From NCBI GenBank assembly GCA_019155205.2, contig JAHNZQ020000092.1:1374083-1420077 (forward strand): a stretch of 45,995 bases of DNA, written 5' to 3'. The notes beneath the pieces were generated by a model. That model saw nothing but the letters and a program-made list of their open reading frames with translations. It had not been told where the DNA came from and did no database searches. Position 1 is the stretch's first letter. Each line of letters opens with the position of its first letter. Of this stretch, positions 10,544 to 19,394 are shown in pieces. This DNA comes from Gracilaria vermiculophylla. Taxonomy: Eukaryota > Rhodophyta > Florideophyceae > Gracilariales > Gracilariaceae. Made by a program: the position numbers and the translations under genes.

Positions 10544-11823
10544 TAATCTGTTTCAAAATCGTACCATATTGGTGTCAAAGTAAAACAGTCGTGGTTCTGG
10601 GTCTGTACGCCTACTTTACAAAATTGAATTTCAAAATAAATTCAAGTCCAAAAACCGTTTCAAAAACTTAAAATCATTATCAACTTTAAGTCTCTTTTGG
10701 CGATTTTGTAACAATGTTTTCCAGATTTTTGCTGAATAAGACTAATACAGCGTTTGGGTATTGAATTGATGTAGCCATTAATTGTCGAAATTGAAATATT
10801 GTCGCAATAATTTTCAACTCAGTTTTTCAAATCCAAAACTGTGCTAAACTGCCTGCTATAGCCGCAAACCATTCATGATTATAAACCCAATAAAATTTTT
10901 CAATGAGGTTCAAATCCGGTGAGGGCGCTGACCATTCCATAACCTCAATGTTTGCCTCTTGTAGTTAGTCAAAAACTAATTTACATTTGTGTACCGAGGC
11001 ATTTTTTTGTTGAAAAACAAAAAATTTTACTTGTTCACAATATCCATAAGATAGCATGTAGTTATAAAGAACTTCTTAATAGCGTGAAGAGTCCATATTT
11101 CCATCCATAAAAGGAATATATTTTTTTAATAGTGTAATATACCAGCGCATACCATTTCATAATCGCCTCCAGAACGTTATGTATAAAAGATGGAGCATTT
11201 CTTTCTAAGATCATACAAACAATATTTAAAACAATCTGAACCATCCAAGTTCAACGTTTTTCAGTAAAACAATGGCTGTGTCCCATTGATATTATCAGTG
11301 CGCTATATTTGCACACCGAGAAATTTTTTTTCTTTATAAAGATCTTCTAGAACGAATAAGTTTTTAATCCTTTTATACTTGAAAAAATTATTTTTATTAA
11401 TTCTCCTGCATGTTGATGATTTTGATATATTGAGGTTTGAGTTTTTTGCAATTTTCTTGCCCGAAACTTTTTAGCAACACAGTTTCCGTTTTATAGCGCA
11501 CTTAACTGCGGAACAGAAGTTGTGGAGGCTCTGTAGATTTCTTTATTCCTTTATTTGCTGGGTTTTTAAGAAAAGGGAGAATTGTGACCGGATGACGCTT
11601 TAAATGTTGGCCATTGTTTGCATATTGTTTTCCATTAGCTTTCATTTGTACAATTTTAAGCTGTTCGGAGGGCCACAGAGGTGATCTTCGAGCCATATTG
11701 ATGGATGTTGATGATGTAGTATTATGATTATTTAGCGGTTATTACTAATATGTTATGCAAAAGGCGCACTACAGTAGTACTTTGGCGCGTTTCTTAAGCT
11801 TGATATGAATTTGTAACGTATTG
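10544..11823 (-). mobile_element. Tc1/mariner element B (1280 bp), DD34E family, inactive
   Basis: Minus-strand element, near-identical in length to copy C and facing it head to head 28 bp away. The right end ..GATATGAATTTGTAACGTATTG|TA (TA at 11824-11825) and the left end near 10544 (..ATCTGTTTCAAAATCGTACC) match family termini, with decay at the left tip. An inner repeat CCGTTTCAAAAACTT (10655-10669) mirrors the inner repeat of copy C, so the ends are of IR/DR type. The transposase region is about 11696-10700. Confidence 0.85.
10700..11696 (-). pseudogene. Tc1-like transposase of copy B
   Basis: Starts MARRSPLWPSEQLKIVQMKA, a helix-turn-helix N-terminus closely similar to the start of copy C (MARRPPLFKHEQLQIVKLNA). 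Near 10930-10885 the minus strand reads EWSAPSPDLNLIEK, the third catalytic block, where the family has WPARxPDLNPIENVW. Multiple stops and frameshifts lie between. A cut-and-paste transposase in life; not functional now. Confidence 0.8.
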
Positions 11824-11851
11824 TAGTTACCCTTTGATGGTGCTGATAATA

Positions 11852-13130
11852 CAGTGCGTTTCAAAAACATATTACCCCTCAAAAGTGCGCCAAAACTGTA
11901 CTGTAGACTAGATTTTGCACATAGTCTAGGTAGAATCGTTTCAAAAAGATATGTACACCGTCTTCTTTATAATAAAAATGGCTCGACGCCCGCCACTTTT
12001 CAAGCATGAACAGCTTCAAATCGTTAAGTTAAACGCCAAGAAACATTCCTACAGTGCTATCGCTAAAAAATTAAAGCGTTCTAGCGTCACAATTGCTAAT
12101 TTTCTATAAAACCCGACTCTATAGTGCTTAAAATCATCTTCTAGACGCCCAGAGAAGCTCAGACCAGTAGATAAGAGAGGTATTAAAAAGGGAGCTGTAC
12201 AAAGGAAAAGTATCGTGCAAAACAATTAGAATTAATCTTGATCTCAACGTTCCTAAATCAAATATATGGCGGCAAATAAACAGCACAAACTTATTAAAAT
12301 ATAAAAAAATAAAAAACACTTCCTTTCTTCAAGACCATCACAAGCCCAAGAGGATTGTCAGATGTGCTGGAAAAGCCTAATGGAGAAAAAAATGGGAAAA
12401 TATTATTCTTAATGATGAAAAAAAGTTCAATTTGGACGGACCAGATTGCTATAAATTTTATTGGTACGATCTTCGTAAACAACGTCATGAAGTTTATACC
12501 AGGCATTCAGGTGGAGGCTCTGTAATGGTTTGGGCAGGCATTTCTATAAAAGGTCTGACGGAAATTGCCTTTATTGAAACAAACATGAGTGCGTAAAAAT
12601 ATCAAGAAGTTCTATAAAGTTATTTTCTACCGCTTGGTTTATGTTTTCATGAAGAAATTTTCTTTTTTCAACAGGATACTGCGCCTGTACACACTTCATC
12701 TTTAATCAAAAATTGGCTACAGGAGTCTGAAGTATCTGTTCTAGAGTTACCGGCACGCGCACCAGATTTTAACCCAATTGAAAACGTTTGAAGACTGCTG
12801 GCGAGGATGGTTTATGCGCATGAAAGGCATTTTTAGACAGTTTTTGAACTCAAAAACTGTATTAAAAATTGCTGGAAATTTATAACAGTTTCAACTGTGG
12901 AAAAGTACATCAATTCGATGCCAAAACGTTTCATTAGCGTTAAACATCAAAAAGAATGCAAAATAAACTATTGAGCGTCGCGCAGTAAAGATTTGTTATT
13001 GCTGAACATATGTTTTTGAAACGGTTTTTTGACTTTACTTTTTTCTGAAACTTATTTTTGTAGGCGTACAGTATACATTTGGTAGTTTTTTGAGATTTCA
13101 CAGCATGTCGTATGTTTTTGAAACAGTCTG
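11852..13130 (+). mobile_element. Tc1/mariner element C (1279 bp) with IR/DR termini and TA duplication
   Basis: Outer termini CAGTGCGTTTCAAAAACATA (11852-11871) and, as reverse complement at the right end, CAGACTGTTTCAAAAACATA (13130-13111) match at 17 of 20 positions and abut TA on both sides (11850-11851, 13131-13132). A second copy of the core lies inside each end: CGTTTCAAAAAGATATGT (11937-11954) and CATATGTTTTTGAAACG (about 13007-13023). This is the inverted-repeat/direct-repeat arrangement known from Sleeping Beauty-like Tc1 elements. It carries a decayed transposase. Confidence 0.93.
11978..12974 (+). pseudogene. Tc1-like DD34E transposase of copy C
   Basis: ATG at 11978 opens MARRPPLFKHEQLQIVKLNA and a helix-turn-helix region; the frame stops at 12107-12109. 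Further on, the catalytic core is legible: FNLDGPDCYKFYWYDLR (first Asp), GGGSVMVWAGIS, FFQQDTAPVHTS (second Asp) and PARAPDFNPIENV (Glu). Thirty-four residues separate the second Asp from this Glu (DD34E). The frame ends at TGA 12972-12974, about the usual 330-340 codons. Several stops, including one just after NPIENV, disable it. Confidence 0.88.
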
Positions 13131-13717
13131 TAACTACTGCCGATTCAATGCCTATAACTGGTGAATTCTCTTCCACGCGATCAGCGACGAACCCAGTTCT
13201 TTGATATATTGCAACTCCACCTCCGCGTCCTCCTGAACTTGCGTATCCCGATTGTCTATCACACTTAGCGAGCCGTACGTATCCTTCTATCCGTAAAGAT
13301 CGGTCGACCTTGACATAAAGTGTCCTGTAGATAGATCAGGTCGATGTCGTGGTCCATTGCCCGTTTTGAGATCTCAGCTCGCTTTGCAGGTCGAAGAAGA
13401 CCCGGATAGTTGAGCTGGAGAAGAAGCACTGTCGACAGATTTTTCGAACTTTGAACCATCGTCGCGGTTTTTGGTCTCCGTAGGAGTCCCAGTTGCTTAC
13501 TCGTTTCGCTCCCCGCGATGTTGCACGGAGTTATGGAGGCAGGCATACCGTGAGGAGGCGAGTAGCTAGTGTCAAGAGCAGCTTTCATGTCCCAGAAGGC
13601 GTCGGAAACCACAAATACCAAGAGACGGTGGCATTTCAGCGTCGCCGTCGAAGACATAATTGTTGCATTTTCTGCTATAGAAGAAGTATACAATTCTGAA
13701 GAACGGGGTTGATCCAA
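13131..13717 (-). pseudogene. LINE AP-type endonuclease, N-terminal part
   Basis: On the minus strand STVLLLQLNYPGLLRPAKRA (from about 13435) matches the endonuclease opening (LQxNxxGL). Then come IDLIYLQDTL (catalytic block usually LQET, here Asp for Glu), SSGGRGGGVAIYQRTG (the GRGGGVAI signature, about 13230-13190) and SPVIGIESAVV up to the Tc1 junction at 13131. A frame change separates 13265 from the downstream part. Sequence upstream of codon ~94 shows no recognised domain and may be leader or ORF1-side sequence. Confidence 0.8.
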
Positions 13718-14221
13718 TAGACATGGTCTTGATACACTGCCGCTAAGAATTGTCGAGAAAGTTCTTTCTTAGACTGTAGACTACGCCTGTCATGAGTATT
13801 TGGTGCAATGTATTTTCTACTGGGAAACAAAAGGGTCCATTTTTGACCGTAATGCATCGCAGGTTGAAACTGCTAGAAGAAAGTGATGGTGATAATAAGA
13901 GTGAGTCAAACAGAAGGAGACTAAACGGAGAGGGATTCACTAAGTTGTTATTTCTGTTGAAGAATCTCGTTTTGAATGGGGCAAGAAATTTGCGGCGAAT
14001 CTAAACCCAAAAGTCATGCGCCTTCGTGTTGACAGTGACTACATAATTCACACCGGACTGTTTGAGAAAACTAATCTCTCGAGTTTACTTCGCGATCATT
14101 TAGTTTCCTCCATGTCCGCCATAGAAGAGGTTGACAGCTGATTTTGATGCTGTTGTCAAGCTTGCAAGAAGATCATCTAAATCAAATCTAACCCAGTGTG
14201 ATTTGCTTTCCATGACATAGT
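13718..14221. other. Boundary between transposon island and gene region
   Basis: No supported gene. It presumably holds the LINE 5' flank and the 3' untranslated region of the minus-strand ATP-citrate lyase gene. Confidence 0.4.
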
Positions 14222-15583
14222 CTAGTAGCCCTCTTCGATCCATCGTATGCCAAGAGAAACGATATGGGTCATGTTTGTCTCAGGACCGTAAACCTCGATG
14301 GGAATATCAAGAGTGTTTCCAAGATCCCTCATGAGTTGGAGACCAGCCTTGTAGTTGGGTCCTCCTCGACGAACAAATACCTTAACCTTCGCCATCTGAA
14401 GCTTGCCGTGAAAGTCAGTTAAGGCTTGTTGCAAGCCACCGAGAGTGGCGGCAATATCACTGAAGTTTGCAACGCCGCCTCCACACAGCAAAGCGCGGCG
14501 ACCACCATCAGCGTTCCTTGTGACGAGACCTAAAAGCGTTCTAGCATACAAGTAGGTCTCTTGTTCTTTTGGATTGCCGGAGTACTCGGCATAATTGCCG
14601 AGTTGGTCACCATAACCAAGTTGCACAACTTGGTCCGCGTAAATGACAGAGGCCCCACCACCGGCAACCATGGTCCACATGTTTCCATTCGGGTTAAGAA
14701 CCGTAAGTTTCAATGACGCTCCAGACTTGTCATCCATTGCCTGTACGATTCTTTCTTCGTCACACTTTTCTCTACCCCACGGTTCTGGGAATTCAAGATC
14801 TGAACCCCAAACCTTTGCATTCTTAAACGCAGCATAAGAATCGAGTTCGACCCTTGCATCGAGAATTGCTGGTAACCCAGAATCATCTAAAGCGAACGGA
14901 TTCATTTCTAACAGGGTCATATCCAGTTCCACATATGCTTCAAAGCAAGCGGTGATAAAATCTGTGAGTATTGATCTAGTATCCGCCGAAAGATCCGCGC
15001 CTTCCAGGAGCGGATTTACATGGTGCTCACGATTAATACCTGATTCTGAATCCGGTTCCCCACATGGAATAATAACTGACTTGACCTTATCCCAATTATC
15101 CTCAATGTCAACTCCTCCACACGCGCCAAAGCTGAGTCGATCTCCCTGACGAATTGTTTGAATGCACATATAAAATTCATATTGATGCCGGACAAACGGC
15201 TCTATAAGAAATGTAGTGATAGCCCCTTTGACTCCAGATACTTCAATCTCAGTATCCATACGCTGACTGATAAAGTCCTGTGCATTTTCATAATCTGCAT
15301 CGAGCAAGACCAAATTATTTTTCCCTCTTTTACCGAACAGCATGTCTGGCTTGACAACGAGCCTTGATGTGAGCAGCCATGGATGCTGCTGTGCAAGGTT
15401 GGTGTAGAAAACCTCTGATCTCGAGGACGCTTTTAACTTCGCAGATGATACCTGAGCTGCACATATGCATAAACCAGAGGACGACTGTTTTGCGGCGCCT
15501 GCTAGTTTGATGCCCTTTACTTTCTTGAGACGACGTGTCACAAGCCGTTTTCCGTCATACTCCCTGATCTTTTTTCGCGCCAT
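14222..15583 (-). CDS. ACLA: ATP-citrate lyase, subunit A (ATP-grasp/citryl-CoA half)
   Basis: A 453-residue single-exon protein that matches plant-type ACLA from its first residues (MARKKIREYDGKRL). It has VVKPDMLFGKRGKNNLV, the ATP-grasp core, TFLIEPFVRHQYEFYMCI, MNPFALDDSGLPAILDARVE and WTMVAGGGASVIYADQV, ending GIRWIEEGY. Together with subunit B (not in this window) it makes cytosolic acetyl-CoA and oxaloacetate from citrate, CoA and ATP for lipid synthesis and acetylation. It is about 30 residues longer than typical ACLA. The surplus is a Ser/Ala/Cys-rich stretch near residues 30-45, where plant proteins go straight to the AQV block; this may be a real insertion or a small unspliced intron. 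The two-gene form is the plant/algal arrangement; animals use a fused single gene. It shares a 373-bp divergent upstream region with ENY2. Confidence 0.95.
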   Translation of the reverse strand: MARKKIREYDGKRLVTRRLKKVKGIKLAGAAKQSSSGLCICAAQVSSAKLKASSRSEVFYTNLAQQHPWLLTSRLVVKPDMLFGKRGKNNLVLLDADYENAQDFISQRMDTEIEVSGVKGAITTFLIEPFVRHQYEFYMCIQTIRQGDRLSFGACGGVDIEDNWDKVKSVIIPCGEPDSESGINREHHVNPLLEGADLSADTRSILTDFITACFEAYVELDMTLLEMNPFALDDSGLPAILDARVELDSYAAFKNAKVWGSDLEFPEPWGREKCDEERIVQAMDDKSGASLKLTVLNPNGNMWTMVAGGGASVIYADQVVQLGYGDQLGNYAEYSGNPKEQETYLYARTLLGLVTRNADGGRRALLCGGGVANFSDIAATLGGLQQALTDFHGKLQMAKVKVFVRRGGPNYKAGLQLMRDLGNTLDIPIEVYGPETNMTHIVSLGIRWIEEGY

Positions 15584-15956
15584 CGATGAAGGCTGGAATA
15601 AAGTGAATCACAGAGCCCAAGTTCGTAGGACACTTATAGCGCATCGTCCGCGATTCGATGTCCGCTATGATCAATACCTGTAGCGATCGATCAGAACTGA
15701 GTAAACCGACGAAGGGTTATCACTGCCGCCCCCGGTAAATTATCTGCAGTGCTTCTGCGAGTTGATAGGTTGAAATCTGCGCTCCGTGCTTGCGGACATT
15801 CTGGTCCCTCGCTCCTCACCAAACCAATATACAGCAATGAAAATTCAACATTTTATTATGCTTTATTTCTGCGCCAAAACCTTCCGGGTGCCCATCATCG
15901 TCCACCAAATTTCTCTGAGCGGTTACTCCGTATCACATTAGTTGCTGCCTCAGCTC
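15584..15956. promoter_or_regulatory. Divergent intergenic region ACLA / ENY2
   Basis: 373 bp separate the start codons of the minus-strand ACLA and plus-strand ENY2 genes, so both promoters must lie here or overlap the genes. No TATA box or other named element is convincing by eye. Confidence 0.5.
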
Positions 15957-16441
15957 ATGTATAGCGAGGCCTCCGAAACCCGCAAAATGACATATGAAAA
16001 AGTTGCCAACGAAGTTTTAGAGAGAATGCAGCATTCCGGAGAACGTGATCGAATCAAGGAATGGCTGATAAATGATTTGGAGTCCGCAGGCTGGACAGCT
16101 AGTTTGTTTGAGAAGGCCTCTCAATTATGTTCTTCGAAGTCGCGCGATGAAAAGCCCGCATCTCAGACGAACCCGGCAGTAAGTGGTGCTTCTTCTACGC
16201 AGAGTGATGAACTCACGGTGAGACGCATATCATCTCAATTACACAAAGAAGCGTTGGGTACGTCATTCTTCTCTTCGACAAGCTTGTTAAACTCACGCTG
16301 ATACATTTTTCTCTACTTCTTCTTTTAGCGTCTGTACCGGACTCCGTGCGCTCGAAACTGATGCAAGAGCTTCTGGACATTACCAGACAATACATCGCCA
16401 CCGAGAGTCTTTCCACTGATGCTGATGACAGAGACAAATAA
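15957..16441 (+). CDS. ENY2: ENY2/SUS1, SAGA deubiquitinase-module and TREX-2 subunit (one intron)
   Basis: Exons 15957-16257 and 16329-16441 encode about 137 residues. The intron 16258-16328 (71 bp) begins GTACGT and ends CTTTTAG; splicing restores ELTVRRISSQLHKEAL-ASVPDSVRSKLMQELLDITRQYI across the junction. The signature GERDRIKEWLINDLESAGW matches ENY2's GERxRLKExLxxxLxxxGW, and VPDSV matches the conserved C-terminal block. ENY2/SUS1 is a small all-helical protein that wraps adaptor helices in SAGA and in the TREX-2 mRNA-export complex. Start chosen at the first ATG (MYSEASETRKM); a second ATG at 15987 gives a 10-residue shorter protein. A Ser/Thr/Lys-rich insertion (about residues 60-85) between the two conserved halves makes it longer than the ~100-residue human protein. 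Confidence 0.92.
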
Positions 16442-17502
16442 CTGCTCCGTGTCTCTGTCTCACTGTTTCCAAGAATAAACTGCTCGTACAATTCCAATCC
16501 GCTTTGTTCGAAACTGGAGCTTACGATCTGTACAATTTATGTCTTGCATAAGTGTCGTCTTACGCAGATGTGTTTCATGTATGTTTGGTACATAATTGGC
16601 TTCATTTATTGGATTTCTCAAATCAACCAAACACTTCCGAAGGATTCCTGTATTACTGAAGCCAAAATCCTGAGCATCATTCTGTCGGCAAAATAAACAT
16701 CTTGCTGGCATCTCACAAAAAATAGAAACCGTGATTACATACGTAGTCATGTGCGCTTTGGCATAATCACGGCCCTACGCGCAATCCGAGCACTTCGCTC
16801 TTCGTGCTGCCTATCGGGTCAAATCGCAGTAAAGACTAATTTGTGCAACAAAACTAATAGTATTTGCTTCAGCAACAGGGACGTACGCACATAATGCGAG
16901 TGTTCGCCTTCCCGAAAATACCATCATCTGCCACTTTACAGCAAGGTTCACTAGAACTCCTGCTCGTTGTTTAGATCGGGCACCTCTTCAAAACCCCGAT
17001 AATTACCCACTCCAAAAGCAGCAAAGTCTGACGACAGGCCTGCTCTTGCAAAAGTACAGTCGGTACGAGTGTGGCCCACAAATGTCATCTTCAAAAAATG
17101 CAACGCATCACGAATACATCTCAGACAACATCCCAATATCGAAAGTCCCGATTTTAGGTGTCATCTATCCAACAATGTACTCGACTGCGCCACGTTATTT
17201 TTGTCACGAAGACGCTGCCGAGCGATGACGATTTTCTTCTCTCAAGGATGAGCAAATAAAGTGTACACAGGACCAGTGTGATGCCTGTTTAACTCGGGCC
17301 TTTCTCTTCCTCGCAGTTACGTTAAGGATGGGGGCGTCCAAAACTTGGGTCGGTTACGACAGATGCTGGCTCAGTGACTACGCGAGGGACCCCAGGAATT
17401 TGTACTCTAAAGTGAGTGGTTCCTACGAGAAGCACAGCTGCCCGTCCACCTCTTCAAGACTCAACAGTGCGAAACATTTCGCTACAGAGTCTATACTACC
17501 AA
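16442..17502. other. Intergenic, ENY2 3' region to LPMO-like gene upstream region
   Basis: About 1.06 kb with no supported gene. Reading frames are short and overlap on both strands without domain signals. Confidence 0.5.
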
Positions 17503-17584
17503 CTTTCTCCAACGCTTTCTCCAACGCTTTCTCACACGCTTTCTCCAACGCTCTCTCCAACGCTTTCTCCAACGCTTTCTTTCC
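17503..17584 (+). repeat. 12-bp minisatellite, about 6.8 copies
   Basis: Six full units of consensus CTTTCTCCAACG run from 17503 to 17574, with one unit CTTTCTCACACG and one CTCTCTCCAACG, followed by a partial seventh unit. The array ends 58 bp before the ATG of the LPMO-like gene, so it lies in its promoter or 5' untranslated region and makes it strongly pyrimidine-rich on the coding strand. Confidence 0.95.
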
Positions 17585-17642
17585 ATCTTTTAACTAAGCA
17601 CCGCGTATCTTTGTCAAAAAACTGGCTGTAATCCGTTTCTTC

Positions 17643-19042
17643 ATGACACATAACAACCTATTGAAACACACGACTGTCTTGCTCCCATTTGTGACGCTTC
17701 TTTGGCTTAAACCAAACTTCGTTGCTGGACATTCCCATCTAGCAGACCCGCTCCCAACTCGCGAGCTGCATTGTCGTGTTGGCGCACAACAGGGGCGCGA
17801 TTGCTATGGACCATGTCCAATGCCAGATGACTACGGTCGTTTAAACCATCCGTGGATAAACGAACACAACCCCGCACAAACATGGAGACGAGGCGACATG
17901 GTCAACGTTAGATGGCATAGAGATAACCGTAAGTAATGAAAGATGTCTGCCTCACGATATACATAGGATTGACACATGTTTCTAACTTCGCAATGGATTT
18001 TTTACACCCGCGTCGCTTTCACACAGATGACGGAACTGGCTTTGTGCGACTTGTCTTGGTGCCCGTCGACAAAATGATGGACAAAAAGGCACACGACCAG
18101 TATGCATTCCACTTTCTCTGCATGAATGAAGGTCTTCACCACTGCTCCGACCGATCGCACGACACGTGCGGAAACGATTCGGAGGGCATGGCGTGGCAAA
18201 AACTGGTACAAGTACCGACAAGTTATCCCGATGGAGTGTACGTATTCGGATGGTCATGGTATGGCGGCGGTGATTATCGAGCTATGAGTTTCTTTGGAGA
18301 CTATTACAGCTGCAGTTTCGTGGAAATTAAGGGTGGTGTACCCGTCACTGAAAATTATGAGCCGAAGTGGGATGGTCGCAAGTGTGTCAGTGCGACGGAT
18401 CGACTGGGAATCTGTTGGAAAGAGCCCTGCCATGTTGGTCCCATGTACGAAATGGAACCGTTTGAATTCAGACAAGGTATAAAACCTCAAGCGATTCATC
18501 GCTCTTGGTTTGGTGAGCAACATGATGATAATAATGACAACAGACATTCGTTCGGAAGTTCAGTCACATTAGGCTCTGGAACATCTGTATCTATTGGAGC
18601 ACGATCTGGCGGACGAGGTGGAGATAATGCGGCTAGCGCACTTGACCTGGACGTAGGAAAATCATCGTCATCATCATCCGATGATGAAAATGCATTCAAC
18701 ACAGAGCTGATTTCAACCGGGGCCCTGGGGGTATTCTTCCTCGATTTCACAAATTGGGAGAAGCTTCCTGTGAAAGACGGAGAGACGTACCGCTTGGATA
18801 ACTTCAAGAACGGTTTCACAGTGGAAGCATTCTATAATGGAGACGTTAACTTCATTGACTTCTTCGTGGACGGGAACAAAGTTCGACGAGAGCGATCGAA
18901 GCCGTTCGTGATGCAAGGAAACAGAGGGAAGCTAATCAACGGATGGAACCCGCCCGTGGGACGCATTGTGAAGGTGCAGGTGAAGGTGACAACTAAATCA
19001 GGACGTACGGAAGGCTTCGAAGCGGATATCGAATTTGAGTAG
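17643..19042 (+). CDS. Secreted LPMO-like (putative copper histidine-brace) protein, one intron
   Basis: Exons 17643-17928 and 18027-19042 encode about 433 residues. Intron 17929-18026 (98 bp, GTAAGT..ACACAG) splits a His codon, giving VRWHRDN-H-DGTGFVRLVL. An N-terminal hydrophobic signal peptide (TVLLPFVTLLWL) is followed by VAG|HSHLADPLPTR; cleavage before His30 would expose an N-terminal histidine, as in lytic polysaccharide monooxygenases. Then come Cys-rich segments (ELHCRV, DCYGPCP, HFLCMNEGLHHCSD), PDGVYVFGWSWYGGGDYR and FGDYYSCSFVEIKGG, which resemble the end of LPMO-type beta-sandwich domains. A low-complexity Ser/Asp/Asn linker (~residues 245-300) leads to a beta-rich C-terminal module (KNGFTVEAFYNGDVNFIDFF ... 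INGWNPPVGRIVKVQV), probably carbohydrate-binding or Ig-like. Likely acts in the wall or extracellular matrix. Enzymatic function is inference. Confidence 0.72.
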
Positions 19043-19394
19043 GTACTGCAACATAGCAGTATGTAAAACTAAGTCTCACAATCTCGTGTGAGTGAAGTGT
19101 AATCGCTTCAGTAGAGTTGTGTACAGAAAAACAGAAAAAAAGCATTACAGCTAGCTCTGGTGCCCAATCGCAAATAAAACGTGTGCGCAAAACGTGCAGC
19201 CGCGTATCTATTTTTCCCCACGTCATAAGACAGCTGTTTATACAACTCCGATTGCCCTCGACCGATGGACAATTGAGGACTGGGACAGAAGCGACGGGGT
19301 CGTGCATCAGCGGGGTCAGCTTTCCGCCCGCTGCTTATATGCTACGAGGCAAAAAGGTTTCGGGTGCCAATCGCGCTGTGGTGGTTGTGCTTGG
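19043..19394. other. Intergenic, 352 bp
   Basis: Separates the LPMO-like stop codon from the phosphatase start. The phosphatase frame is open upstream of its first ATG to about 19194, but no ATG occurs there. No regulatory motif recognised. Confidence 0.5.

Larger units (their letters stand above)
5169..13717 (-). mobile_element. Dead LINE (non-LTR retrotransposon) split by three Tc1/mariner elements and a solo LTR
   Basis: Read on the minus strand from 13.7 to 5.2 kb, fragments appear in the canonical order of an I/Jockey-like ORF2. These are an AP-type endonuclease start (13.4-13.1 kb), the endonuclease C-terminus (9.2-8.8), a linker (8.8-8.6), reverse transcriptase (8.4-6.95), post-RT region (6.9-6.3), RNase H (about 5.7-5.5) and a Cys/His tail (about 5.3). 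Insertions at 7020-7571, 9203-10490, 10544-11823 and 11852-13130 account for the breaks. Removing them leaves a host element of about 4.3 kb. Many frameshifts and stops show it is old and inactive. The exact 5' and 3' ends are not resolved. Confidence 0.85.

Noticed and set aside
5169..13717. Reading the many short open frames here as separate small genes
   Set aside because: They fall in the order of one LINE and its insertions. Frames outside those domains are random-looking.
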